This document shows, in pieces, positions 12,199 through 25,000 of a stretch of DNA of 64,000 nucleotides. Within the stretch, counting starts at the first letter, position 1. Each line of letters starts with the position of its first letter. The DNA comes from Ianthella basta (taxonomy: Eukaryota; Porifera; Demospongiae; Verongiida; Ianthellidae). The stretch is from contig OZ025873.1 of the NCBI GenBank assembly GCA_964019415.1, forward strand, positions 8,962,734 through 9,026,733, in the 5' to 3' direction. Made by a program: the position numbers and the translations under genes. Under the pieces are notes generated by a model. It saw nothing but the letters and a program-made list of their open reading frames with translations, searched no databases and was not told where the DNA came from.

Positions 12199-15100
12199 AT
12201 GGCCCTACAGCCGGACGCCTCTGCTGACATCCAATCAAGGCAGGAGAAGACAAAAACACTATCAAAATATCAAAGCAGAGCTGACAATGGTACAGAGATG
12301 CTATTGCTTGGTCCAGGCCATTGTATTCTCAGATGAGTGCATTTCAGTTCCCAGCCCTTCATGCATACATGGTATTGTTTAGTCTGGCTACATATAGATC
12401 CAACTTACATGCATGCAATTATGAGAAATCAGGTACCATATAGCTGGAAATTTTGCAGGGCATTAAATTTTGAGAAATGTGGTTTTGGCAGGAATCCGCA
12501 AACATTATATTCGCTAAAAGTTTTGTAATATTATGAGTATAAAATGGTCTGTTCAGTAATTTAAACTGCAAACTTTAAATCCACAAAATAATTTGAATTC
12601 ATTTTCCCCTACAAATTGCGAATTATATAACAACCAGAAACATTTCCAGCTATTTGGTATGATGATAGGGGGTTGTCAAGTCTAGCCCTCTTGCCCAGGC
12701 CATCTGTAACAATTAGAGCAGGCATGGAGAGGACCTGGGCATCACTGAATATTGTTAGACTAACAGTTAATCTGGTGACTCATGCATGCACATGCAGATC
12801 ATTTAATTAGAGTGTAAGTAGAAAATGTCACAAGTCAGTGACTGTCAATTTGCCAAGACTGTGATTTTCTGAAACTGCACATGGCAGGAAAACAGTTACA
12901 GATGTTGTTGACATCTATCAAGTGGTTAGATTGAGCGCTGCCGATTGAATACTGAAACATCAGCTATAGCTGTTTCTGTCCATTCCAGAATAGTACAATT
13001 ACACTGCTCTGCTAGTGTAGTGTTACACAAGGATCAAGTCTTTCAGAAGCTGCACATTTTGTGAAAGCCATGCCTCACTTTGTCTCTTTAGCAGGAATGT
13101 ACCAACTATATAGAAGCTAGTATTCCACTGTGATGATGGGAATATTAACATAAATTTATTTATATTCCCATCATCATATCCATTCCCATGCCCTCTATTA
13201 ACATTGACCCCAGTTTTTCTTTACGTGGTACTCATCTGTATCTCTGCATCTTCCATTGTGTATGATGTGTGCAGTGCTACATTGGACCATGATGTGTCCT
13301 AGTGCATGCCTATTGGCATGGTGCAATCTAATAATGAATTGAATTGAATTGAATTGAATTTACACCCTCCAATTTGCGTGGTCTTACACACAAGGAGATT
13401 GGGAAGCAACAACAAACTTAATTACTCAAAATTGCAGGATCACAACTGAAATGACGAATGAAGGGAGGCACGAATGTACTGCACTTTCATATCTGTTCAT
13501 TTGCTGCATGCAAATGGCTTTATCAATCCTGTACCAATGGCTGGTGTAGCACTAACTGGTTAGTAGAAAGACTATTGGTGCAGAGCCCTGATGGGGCTGA
13601 ATGAAGTGTGAAGTTCAACCAGCAATCAAATCCATGGATACATAAATTCATGACCAACAGCATTATAGAAACACATTACTTTTTGTTATTGTCTGATCAA
13701 TGAAATTTCCACCTCTGCATGAAGTTTGTGTATTTTGTATAGGTGTCTGTGTTGTTTACTTGAAGTCTTTGATGGTGTCATACGTACCAATAGTATAATT
13801 ATGTACAATAACTGCATTCACATCTAACAGGTGCACAAATCTCAGAGCAGCTTTAACAAGCATATCACAAATGGGAGCTAGCCTGTCTTGAAAGTCAGTA
13901 CCTTCAGTTCAGTTTAGTTGCAGTAACCAAAACATTAATTGCAACGGATCACAAAATACTTACTGTTTCAATGTATGATGTGTCAAATAAGACACCGTGA
14001 TGGCACAAAAAACTGGAAACATCAGAAGAAGCACCAAACTGTAATGTCTATCCATGTAACTACCAGCTTACCTGTGTCTACTGGAATGAAACAGGAGACC
14101 CAGACCAGCTGCCATTGAAGAGAACACTAAGAGGAACAGTTGTTGTAAATTGACAACATTATAGTACTTGCGTCAGGAAAGTATTAATATGCAACATCCA
14201 ATATAAAACAGCAATTTGGGGACTCTGACATTGAGTCATGATAGAAATGTTTGTAATAGAAAAAGCTATAAATTAAAAGCTATATAAAAAGGTCTGTAAG
14301 AACTCATAGTTCCTTCAAATTGGTGAAGTCAAGAACTTGACTACACCAAACAATTTATTTCAGCAGCTGTTGACTGCTGCATTGATTCTTCAGTGGTTGT
14401 GACTTACAAGTGCGTGCATGGTTGTTAAATGTGTGAGAGTGACAGCTGATGATGAGCAAAATGAAAATGAATAAGAAATGGAATGAAATGAGTACGTTTT
14501 TGAGCCTATAGGCCTAGCTTGGAACAAGATGAAACAGGGCATTTATGGGGTAGAATGTGTTGGAAGAGTGCGGAATTAGAGGAAGTGTGGTGAAGGCAGT
14601 AATTTTATGTGAAGTGTGAGGAATGTATGAAAGTCCAAGGAAGCAAATCAGACTGGTTCCAGATGGAGCAAGGTGTGAAGCATGCAAGGATGACTGTGTG
14701 ATGTCCCCATGGTTCTTAAATATGTACATGGACCAAATAATTAGGTGCCATAGGAGAGGTTTAACGCAGGAATCAAGCTGGAAAAAGAAGTGTGCAGTTT
14801 GTCATATTTGCAGATGACCCAATTGTATAATGGCTGACAGTGGGGAGGATATGGAGGGTAATCTAAGGAACATGGAAGATGTGATGGCAAAGTGGAAGAT
14901 GAAGATGAATTGGAAGAATGTTAAGGCAATGCATGGTTGTGATCAGAGGAGGAGGTTCATGCAATGTTTCTGTGAAGGGTGAGAGGATCCATGGAGGTAG
15001 CAAAAGTGATGAAGAATCTAGAGGCAATGTTAAATGACAATGGGTTATGAGAAGAGGAAGTTGAAAGTATAATTCAAATTGTTTGACATGCAGAACCATT

Positions 15101-18100
15101 GGGTTACTACGGCAGGAGGTTGTAGACCATAAAGAATTATGTCTAATAAAGAAGACCACAAAGTTGAGTGTATAATGCTATCGTAAAGCCTCCAATACTC
15201 TATGGCAGTGAAACATGCCATACTATGTACAGAGTAGGCATATGAAGAAGCTGCAAGCAATAGAGATAGGAAAGTTAAGGGAGCGACGAGAACGGACAGT
15301 ATGAGAAGTAGGACATTAGAAAGAGACTAAAGCAGGAAGTTACACCGAATACTGGCCTAAGAGTGAAAAGACAATGGCTGAGGAAGATTAAAGAAATACC
15401 AGAGGAGAGATATATTGATAGAACTTCTACAGACTCAATTCTCAGAGTGGTACATGTACATAATGTGGCTATTACAGATGCATCAGTGCATACAGTTCAT
15501 GAGTGAACTGGTTGAAAACATATATGGCACCCAAGAACAACAGGGACGAAGGCTTGCTTATTCTTCATACATTGTAGAGGTACTCTTTTGCCACTCCCTC
15601 CTCGGCCATAGACTGCCAGAGAATGCCGAAACTCTGAACAACCTATGGCATGGCACTATATAGCATGAGCACCTGAGCATTGGCAATGAGGTGGCAAGTG
15701 GAAGATGCATGAAATCTTCTGCGGAAACCTTACGGAAATGGGTGGACATCATATAATGTTCTGTGTATGGAATGAAAATTGATGATAGTATATAAACTGG
15801 TGAAGGTGACAATCATTGAAGAAGGGCAATGAAGACAAAGTATCTGAGGAAACTCAAAAACATAACTAGAGTAGACAGGACGAGAAGTGAAGACATATAT
15901 ACATATGCATTAGATGGAAATAAAAAATGGAAAATTCGTATATGCATTGGAAGCCACTAAGAAAGAACACCCTGTACATAGCTATCTACTGCATAAACGA
16001 AATGCTATCTCTATTGATCAAAATACATAATAGTTAGTTTTAAACCCTGTAAATGGCATAAAATGTAATCCTGGACCAGATAATACATGAATTAACATTA
16101 AAATTATCAAAATTATTGTCAAATAAATATTATGAATTTTAGATTTACTATTACAACTATCCATAATAGCTTTTAAATTACATCCTCCACACTTTCCTCT
16201 CTGGTATCCTTAGAGTTACTGTGGCAAAAGGCTTATGAGAAAATTCTTGCTAAGAATGATACAGTGTCAGTAGAGGTGACACAGTGTATCTTCACTGGAA
16301 GCCCAGAAGTGGGGAAATCTGCTCTGAAGCACCTCCTGGTGCACGATGTACCGGTACCCAAAGCAATGAGCATGAGCAACGCTACTGTGATGGACACACC
16401 GCAGCAGCTTCATGGAGACAATACCGGGACTATGACACGCACATACTCATATTCAGACAAATCAAGGGTATTCACAATCTCGTTCGAGCAGTATGCAAAA
16501 GTGGGAGACGACACTAAATGGAAGCTGGTCAGCAACGACATCATGGGGAGGTCCCTACATTCCTTTGTTTCAAGCAAGGCACATGATCAGCTGCAGCCAA
16601 GAACGGGATTGCAAGCTTTTTTGAAAAGGGTCTTTACCCATAGAGGAAAGCAAATTGCAGCAGGCAATAGCGATGCAGATATTGCCTTACTTGATAAGGC
16701 ACATGCCAGTTTTCAGAGTGATATGCAAGAGGGAGATGACAGCATTGAGCTTAAGGATGCCTCCTTTATCCACCTGCTTGATGCTGGCGGTCAACCATCA
16801 TTCCAGGATGCCCTACCACTCTTAGTTGCTACCCCCTGCACATACATCCAAGTATTCAATGCAGCCCGAAACTTGGATCAGCCTGTCCCCATGACGTACC
16901 ATCCTGATGAAAAGAAAAGAACCAGCAAAGAGACAGGGTGGGAAATGATGCTGCGCTCCTTCTCCACCCTGCAGACCATGGATCACAAATGCTCCAAAGA
17001 GCTGGAAGTGTTGCAGCAGGAGGAAGGCCAGTTGCCACAACTTCGCATATTTGTAGTGGGCACTTTCAGAGATCAGCTGGTTGAGGATGGAAAAAGGCTA
17101 AAGGAGGCTAAGGAAGATATCAGCAAGCATCTAGAGGATTTGAGAGGAAAAAGGTATTATCGCTTGATTGAGACAAATCCAGAATCCAATCATCAGCCAT
17201 TTTTCCTCGTCAGCAACGTGGAAATTGCAGGAGGAAGCGAAGAAGATGAAACTGCCCGTAGTTGCCTTCGTGATAGCCTCTGTAGTGCAAGATCAGCCCT
17301 TAAGCATAAGGTCCCAGTGGCATGGTTCATGTGTGAGCAAATCACCCAAAGGGCTCAAAAAAAGTTTTTCAGGGTCCAGGATCTGAAGGCATTCTGCATG
17401 AAGAACCAGCTCATTGCAAATAATGCTAAGAAGGCTGAAAAGCAGTTTCGTTCCCTCCTGCAGCAGTTGTCCCTCCTCGGCTTCTACACATTCTTCAATC
17501 TGAAGAATCTCGCAAAAGATGAGAGCAATTTTGTCTGCACTGATACTGGAGTGTTCCTGATGGAGGTGTCCAAACTGCTGGCTGTGCAATCGCATCACAG
17601 CCCTGCTGTGGAGGAGTTCAAGCGAAGTGGCATTATCACCAATGACACACGTACGGGGATTTTTGAGGAGCTGGGCATCAGAAATGATGTGGATCCGAGA
17701 TGGTTCCTGGCAGCTCTGGAACATGTTGGGCTCATGGCACGCAATGCATCAAACCCTAAGTACCCTCCTTCCTACTTCATGCCCCTAGCTCTCCCAGAAG
17801 GAAAGACAAAGTTGCCTGACCCCAGCACTGTGGCACCCCTCTGCTTCACCTTCAAGTTCAAGCGCGGCCCTAACAATCCCAATAAGTACATGCATCTCCC
17901 CCGGGGCATGTTCTGCCGACTGGCAGTGGAGCTCAGTAATGGGCCATGGGAGCCCATTCCATCGGAAAGTGATCGCACCACAGTCAAGTTCTACACTGAT
18001 ACGTTTGAGCTGTACCTCACAGAAGCACCAGAATTCATCATCCTTACTCCTGTCCTGGTGGAGGAGTTGGACAGGAATGGGAAGGATCCACTCTCAGAAT

Positions 18101-18603
18101 TGCACGAGCTCTGCAAACAATTGTATGAAACACTTGAGAAGAGCATCTTTTCCTCTGCTAAGGATGTGCTAGGAGAGCAATTCAGCCAAACAGCCAAGAT
18201 TGTGTTTGGGTTCGATTGTGAGATTTGCTGTGGGACAGTGGCTCATTTAGCCTCAGATTCAGAAAATGGGAAATCTCTGATCTGCCAAGCCAGCAAGAAG
18301 CGAAAACCAGGCCAGAAAATACAGCAAAGAATCTGGTTCAGTCCAGTTAGTGGAGCAGAGGTGAGGGAATGGAAAGTATGAATTTAAGCTAGGTTATATT
18401 ACCAGTTAAATTATGTATAATTATAACTATCTATCTGATCCTTTTCCAACCGTATAGCTGTTATACTGTTGATTATTATTTCTCCAGCACTAAGCACTAC
18501 TTGACAACTTAACCTCTACCCGTTATCACCTGTACTGTGTACTTCATTACAGCTTGTGAAGGCTGACGAGGCCAGGTGTCATCTTCCTGCCGTACCTCCA
18601 TGA
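12199..18603 (+). CDS. Roc-COR GTPase (Roco-A1), C-terminus broken by fusion to TSG101 sequence
   Basis: Exon model: 12199-12289, 16214-18360, 18553-18603; 762 aa. Exon 1 codes 30 residues starting MALQPDASADIQ; its phase-1 donor joins an AG-starting exon to give E-LLWQKAYEK. The large exon holds a P-loop GSPEVGKS (residues 59-66), the switch/Walker B motif DAGGQ (about 220), a G4-like VVGTFRD, and a COR domain ending IWFSPVSGAE. Exon 3 encodes only LVKADEA before the duplication junction puts it into TSG101 exon 4 in the wrong frame, adding RCHLPAVPP and a stop. The Death domain of the A2 copy is therefore missing. Exon 2 ends in phase 0, so skipping exon 3 would join TSG101 exon 5 (19096) in frame; this is speculative. 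It differs from A2 by about nine residues. Likely a ROCO-type signalling GTPase. Confidence 0.8.
13132..13361 (+). repeat. Hairpin and (GAATT)n tail, possible LINE 3' end
   Basis: GATGATGGGAATAT at 13132-13145 and its complement at 13162-13175 form a short palindrome. About 160 bp further on, TAATGAATTGAATTGAATT repeats (about 13333-13360) look like the simple tail of a LINE 3' UTR. It lies in intron 2 of Roco-A1; the A2 copy is at about 37277-37494. Confidence 0.4.
14470..15440 (+). mobile_element. Decayed LINE reverse-transcriptase fragment in Roco-A1 intron
   Basis: Translation in shifting + frames recalls the RT palm and thumb of LINE ORF2: CVMSPWFLNMYMDQIIR (compare CVMSPWLFNLYMD), then MADSGEDMEGNLRNMEDVMAKWKMKMNWKNVKAM. 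Further on come ILYGSET-like and KKLQAIE..LRE sequence and a basic C-terminal stretch. Many stops and frameshifts interrupt it, so it is dead. The family call (I/RTE-like LINE) is uncertain. The A2 copy at about 38628-39598 is nearly identical, so the insertion predates the duplication. Nothing else was recognised in the 3.9 kb intron 12290-16213. Confidence 0.6.
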
Positions 18604-19626
18604 CTGGAAGCACGTGAGTGGAAGGAGGAGACATATGAACGGGGCGGGGCTACGAATGTGGATAGAGGGGGGGCTATGTGGACAGAAGGAGGGGCTTAGA
18701 GAACAGTGGGAGGGGCCATGTGGACAGTGGGAGGGGCTTAGTGAACAGAGGGAGGGGCCATGTGGACAGCGGGTGCAGCCATGGATGTTAGAAGTAGCAG
18801 AAGTGGTCATGTACGATGTATTCCTTGGAAAGTGGTCCAGTACTGGATTTGTGACTGTTTTGTTTAATTGTGAATTAATTATGTGTTCACTCATTGCTAG
18901 ATGGATAACTACTTCTTCATTTGAAGGGTTCTGTTTATACCTTTCCATGTACAGACACTCTTTCGACTTGTGTGCTGTTGTGTGCATGCACATTTGTTTG
19001 TTTTTGTGCCCCTCCCTCCTTCCTTTTCATCCATCTCCCTCTCCAACCCTCCCTCTCTGTCTCGCCTCCCTTCCTCCTCTCTCCCTCCCCTCCAGACCAC
19101 GTGTGACCTCTCCACACTGATTCAAGTGCTGATTGCTGCCTTCAGTGAAAAGAGTCCAGTTTTCGCCCGACCCCCCAACCAGCCTCCTCCTCCTCAACAG
19201 CAGCCGTACAACCCTTATGTAAGTGGAGGAGCTATTCAGTGGACCCCTCTGAGTGTTGTTGTATACATTACAGTGCCCTACTGGCCCTCTGCCCTTGTCA
19301 GTAGATTGTGACTGTTATACTTGTTCTCTCTCTTATTTAGGGAGCCGCCCCTTATCCCAATCAGGGTTATCCCCCCTACACTCAGGGTGGTTCCAACCCG
19401 CCTTATCCAGTCACAACTGGTCAGAGCCAGATGCCCTCACCCCACATGCCATCAGCACAGGGTTATCCCCCTGCTGCCTACCAGCCCGCTGGCGGCTACC
19501 AACCCACCCAGTCTCTGGGGGGCGTCGGCACAGCCGCTCTTGCTGGTACGGCTGCCACTGTTGCTGTGTCTGCCGAGGACAAGAGGAAAAAGAAAGGTGA
19601 GGGACACTCCTGGATTGTGTCTTTGG

Positions 19627-19628
<2 letters not shown>

Positions 19629-19688
<60 letters not shown>

Positions 19689-19705
19689 GTGCGTGAGTGT
19701 GTGTG
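19629..19705 (+). repeat. (TG)n tract filling TSG101-copy intron 6
   Basis: The tract occupies more than half of the 139-bp intron 19597-19735, between donor and acceptor. In the intact gene the same intron carries a longer tract (56998-57107). Confidence 0.95.
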
Positions 19706-20148
19706 AACTGTTCCTCTGCCTGGTGTTACCTGCAGAGGAGCAGGAGAAAGCTGAGCGTGAGTCACTGATCAGTGCTGTCACTGAACGTATCAAGCGTCAG
19801 GTGCGGAATGCTCTGGACCAAGGTGAGGTGGAGATGAGTCAGCTGATTGAGACCCAGGAGAAGCTGAAGAGGGGAAGCGAAGAGCTTAACAGGAAACTGC
19901 AGAACATGGAGGATGAGCAGGTGAGGGGGTGGGACAATGGTCATATGACAGTCACATAACAGTATGTCATGTAGTCACAAGGCATTCACATGACCCCTTA
20001 TTAACAATTACTCTAATTATACACCATGCAAGGCTATGGTGGGTATGGATTTTGGTAAATTGGCCTGGCGGAAAAATTTGGCTGGGGATTTTTTAGTGCA
20101 TGACAACACACTCTGTACACTTTCAATACTGTAAGCTCTAGCTACACG

Positions 20149-20205
20149 GTCTAGTGTGCTAGACCCTCCCTTCTTCGGGCACTGGGAGGGTCTAGCATGC
20201 TAGAC
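20149..20205 (+). repeat. 57-bp inverted repeat in TSG101-copy intron 7
   Basis: Arms of 22 bp (GTCTAG...CTAGACCCTCCC and complement) with a 13-nt loop. The counterpart is 56496-56552. It may be a tiny MITE-like element. Confidence 0.6.
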
Positions 20206-20805
20206 TGTACAGTACACTATGCAGGCTTTTCATAATAGTGTTGTGTGTGCAGCGCAAGGTGGAGTGTGCCATTGAGGAGATGCGTTTGAAGACGGCTGAG
20301 ATAGAGTCAGTTGTGGAGCAACTGGAGCAGCAGCCAGAGGTGGATGTGGATGAGGCAGTGGTGGGGGCCAATGTGGTGTACAACCAGTGAGTGGGAGGGG
20401 AGGGGAGGAGAAGGGAGGGTAGAGGGAGCAGGGAGGGGAGAGAGAGACCAGGCAGATTGGAAGGGAGGAGGGAGGGGAAGGGAAGGGAAGGAAATTCTCT
20501 ATCATGCTAGCCACTATAAGTTAGAGTAGAGAGATGCATGTCATTTTTGATATCTACGTGATATTTAAGCCGTCATTGCAACAGTGCACCTAACCCTCTC
20601 TGCCTCACCTGCCCATTGTACTCACAGGATCCTCCACCTGTATGCTGAGGAGAACGCCATTGATGACACCATCTACTACCTCAGCGAGGCCCTGAGGAAG
20701 GGAGTCATCACACTGGACGTGTTTCTTAAGGTGATTGTGAGTGCATGGAACAATTGTACACACACGTCTGTAATATGTGTAGGTGCAGCCTGTTCAGCAG
20801 TCTCG

Positions 20806-20975
20806 TCCCTTCCCCCCATCCCCCCTCTCCGTCTTCCCCTCCCCCTCTCCACCTCCCCCTCCTCTCCCCTTCCCCTCCTCTCCCCTCCCCTCCTCTCCCC
20901 TCCCCTCCTCTCCCCTCCCCTCCTCTCCCCTCCCCTCCTCTCCCCTCCCCCTCCCCATCCCTTGTCATCCCTCCT
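20806..20975 (+). repeat. Pyrimidine-rich (CCCCTCCTCT)n tract in TSG101-copy intron 9
   Basis: Nearly pure C/T on the sense strand with a repeated TCCCCTCCCC unit. It lies just upstream of the exon 10 acceptor. The counterpart is 55715-55890. Confidence 0.9.
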
Positions 20976-22004
20976 CCTTCCTTCCATGTAGCACGTCCGT
21001 GAGATTTCTCGGGAGCAGTTTATGAAGAGAGCTCTGATTTCCAAGGCCAGGCTCACTGCTGGACTGCCCGAGAGGAGATGACTTTATATTAATAATGTGG
21101 TTGTGTAGCACTTAGTGTGTTTGTGCATGGTTTGGATGCATACACTGCCAGTGTATTACCAACTGTGTATGTGTGTGTGTACATAATCAGGATGCATTGT
21201 TGTATGATGTATTATCATTACTCTTGTCAGATGGACACACCACGTACTCAAGCTCAAGTTGTGACTGTTTACAATAATAGAATGCATAATATGTAACACT
21301 ATCCTTAGGTATGTGCATAACATGTCTGTCTCTGGATGTGAAGCTGTTGGGTGGCTAGTGCAAGAGGGAAGGAAGTATGTTAACTATTTTTGATTATCTA
21401 CAATTAATTGAACATCTGATTCCGTTCTTTATTTATAACTTGTCCAGATTGAATTGATTTGACACTATATGTGTCACGCTATATAAGGTAGCAGAATATT
21501 ATGCATAATTATACAAAATTTGCAGGACATAATTTTATATTTCATGGGTGCCCCTTGCTTGAGGATTTTTGTGAAGCCCTCGTAGCCCCCAAATGTCTTA
21601 GACTATAATGACAGTAAGGAATTTTCCTATTTTCATTTTCATGATCATGAATGTCCAGTAACGTCTAAATTTACAAAATAATGTTCTGTAAAAGTTTGTG
21701 CAGTACTATGCACACCGTATGCTGCCAATCATCAATATAAATGTACCATTTTATGAGTATTCAAGTACTAACTGTATAATTATGTTTCATGTCTACTGCT
21801 ACATAATTTGCTGAAACTTAAATGATCATAATGATTAAAGCATTTGAAAACAATGTATGTGAATAATTGGGCTTGCTTAATATATGCATGTATGTATATA
21901 TATATACTTTCACTTGCTCACTACATGGTATACAAATGTGAAATACTTCATACAAAGAACAGTATAGTTAGTTTGACATCTTCGTCTATATTAACAGGTA
22001 CTCT

Positions 22005-25000
22005 TTATATGGTTTCCCGATCCAGGCTGTCACTACATGAATACCTAAACAGACGCACCTTAGCAGGAGATCTTGTAGGAGTGACCTGCTCCTGTAGAAT
22101 AACAGAATACAGGGAAGAGATTGAAGCCCAGTCGGGCATGAGTGCATATGCAAAGTTAGCACCATGCAGGCAAGCAGCCCTCAACCATCTCTCACAGTCA
22201 AATTCAGTCACTTGTCACAGCACATGACTTGTAATAGCGTACCTTGCCTTCATCCTCTTTGGGACGGTCAAGCTGCAATTGTTTCATCAGATCATCAGTG
22301 AATTGTTGTCCAATAGCTGCATACTCCATGGCCTCAAGTAACACTTTCCAGGTGTGAGGCTGTAGACCTTTGCCTTCTGTCCACTTGCGCAACCCAGTCA
22401 TCACTGGTTCCTCCTTCCTTCCTTCAGTGAAACTTGCTCGTATTGCATGCGTGTCTAGCCCCACTCCCTCAAGAAGTAATTTCCCCTTGTTGCCCATGTC
22501 ACTGCTCATACACTTTGTGAGGGGCTCAAGATCTGCAGAGAAGAGTATAGCTCTTTACACTCACATTCCACACGATTGACTGGACCTACAGTTGCTCACC
22601 GTTAACTTCCTGAGATAAGATATCGATTGCCTTCTCAGAGGAGACTGACTTTTCATCTGGGCCATGTTCAGGGGATTCTGGGGGATGCTGAATGTGCATG
22701 TGCTCCACAGAAGGCAGGCTAGAGGCTGTAGCCAATGGCACAGTATGGTCTCTCTTAGCCTCGCTGCTACGCTTACGCTGTCTTGCAAACCATATTCGTT
22801 TCCTTGGTGAATCTTCCACAGAAAGCGAGTTAGTGGGACTAGCTGAGTGCACAGCATGGCCTCTCTGCTTTCTCCTGTCTGTGCTGCTGCTGCGCTCAGG
22901 GGAGTCTGGGGAAGGTGGAGTGAGCATTTTCCCTGGCGAGTGGACTGCAGGAGATGGGTTTGTAGGAGTAGTCTCTCTCACAATGAAGACTTTACCCTCC
23001 TCATTCTTAACTTCGTCAAGCTGCAATTGATGCAAATGGGAGAAGTGCACATGACAGATTATGTATGTGAACAAGAACCACAGAAATTAAGGGCTAAGCA
23101 CATGAAAACTACAGTAGATTATATTGTATGTAGACACAAGTACTGTAAATGGCTAGGGTACTAAGGTAATCAGGTGGACATAAGACAACTAAAATATGCA
23201 TGCAGCTAGGTGCAAAACTCAGAAGTGGTATCTTCAGCCTATTCTCTCACCTTAATGCCACTGACTGGACTGAACCAAATTTGCTGGTCTTTCTTGCCGG
23301 CTTGTCGTGTCTTGCTGGCTTGACAGATCAGGGATTTTGCATGTGACGATGCTGGGGTGGCCAGATGGGGTACTCTTCCATGGCCACAGTCACACTCAAA
23401 CCCAAACATGATCTCAGCTGTCTTGCCAATTTGGTCCCCTAGTACATCCTCAGACGAGGGATTGACGCTCTTGTGAAGTGTGTCAAATAATTCTTTGCAC
23501 AGCTTGTGCAGTAACTTTTCTTCCAATTGCTCCTTCCCCTCCAACTTCTCCACCAGGACAGGAGTAAGGCTGATGAATTCTGGTGCTTCACAGAGGTACA
23601 GCTGAAGCTTATCTGCATTGGCTTTAAATTTGACAGTGGTTCGATCACTTTCTTCCCAGCAGGGTATCCAGGATCTCCTACTCAGCTCCACTGCAAGCCG
23701 GCAGAATATGCCTCTGGGCAGATACGTGCAGTCCAGGGGGTTGTTAGGAGTCTTGAACTTGAATGTGAAACAGAGGGGTGCCATAGTGCTGAGTGAAGGC
23801 AACTTTGTTTTCCCTTCTGGGAGTGCTGAGGGCATGAAATAGGAGAAGTAGCCAGGGTCTGTCTGGATCCCTTCTGGGTGCACCATGGCTATGAGATGGG
23901 AAAGGAGGCTCTGGTCAGCAGTCTGGCGTGCCATGAGACCAACATGCTCCAGAGCTGAAAGGAACCATCTTGGATCAACATCCTTGCTAATGCCCAGCTC
24001 TTCAAATATCCCTTTGCATGTGTCACTGGTGATAATGCCACTTTGCTTGAACTCCTTCACAGCAGGGCCATGATGGAACTGCACAGCCAGCAGTTTGGAC
24101 ACCTCCTTTAGGAACACTCCAGTATCAGTGCAGACAAAGTTGCTCTCATCATCGAATTCCTTAAGGTCAAAGAATGTGTAGAAGCCGAGGAGGGACAACT
24201 GCTGCAGGAGGGAGTGAAAATGCTTGTCAGCCTTTTTAGCATCAATTAGCTTGTGCTTCATGCAGAATGCCTTCAGATCCCGGACCCTGAAAAACTTCTT
24301 TTGAGCCCTTTGGGTGATTTGCTCACACATTAGCCATGCCACTGGGACCTCATGCTTGAGGGCTGATTTTGCCACTGGGACCTCATGCTTGAGGGCTGAT
24401 TTTGCCACTGGGACCTCATGCTTGAGGGCTGATTTTGCCACTGGGACCTCATGCTTGAGGGCTGCACTGCCGAGGCTGTTGCGAAGGCGGCGAAGTGCCC
24501 TATCTCTGATGGCTATGGTGCTGACAAGGAAAAAGGGCTGCCCATTGGATGGATTATACGTCATCAAGCGATGATACAGCTTTCCCTCCAACTCCCGGAG
24601 ATGCATGCTGATATCATCAGCCCTCTGATATCTTTCTTCCTTATTCAGCATATCTTTGAAAGTACCTACCACAGCAATGCAGTGCTGAGGCAACTTGCCT
24701 CCCTCCTGCTGAAATGAGGCCAGCTCTTTGGAGCACTTATGGGCCTTGGTCTGCATGCTGGAGAAGGAGCGTAGCATTATTTCCCATCCTGTTTCTTCAC
24801 TCTTTCTGCGTTCCACAGTTGTTTGATCAGGATGGTATGTCATGAGGATGGGCTTGTTCAGGTCACGGGCTGCATTGAATACTTGGATGTATGTGCAGGG
24901 GGCAGTGATTAGGAGAGGTAGGGCATCCTGAAATGATGGTTGACCACCTGTGTCAATCATGCGGATGAATGAGGCATTCCTTAGCTCAATGCTCTCGCCG

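Larger units (their letters stand above)
18574..21081 (+). pseudogene. TSG101: TSG101 copy lacking its 5' half
   Basis: It begins inside UEV exon 4 (18574-18613, GVIFLPYLHDWKH) and keeps exons 19096-19218, 19341-19596, 19736-19920, 20253-20386, 20628-20730 and 20992-21081. Exons 5-10 match the complete gene at 55.6-62.8 kb in length (123, 256, 185, 134, 103, 90 nt). Splice sites and frame are intact, and in exons 7-10 I saw only synonymous changes. The promoter, exons 1-3 and most of the UEV domain are absent. The remaining protein would be the proline-rich region, coiled coil and C-terminal steadiness box. Any expression would need read-through from Roco-A1 or a new promoter. The neighbour Roco-B1 converges tail to tail; the spacer 21082-22004 shows nothing recognisable. 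Confidence 0.85.

Noticed and set aside
16264-18381. Stand-alone 705-codon gene starting at 16264
   Set aside because: The first codon is GTG, the frame stays open back to a splice acceptor at 16213, and the short exon at 12199 joins in phase. The 3' end past 18360 runs over a GTGAGG donor.
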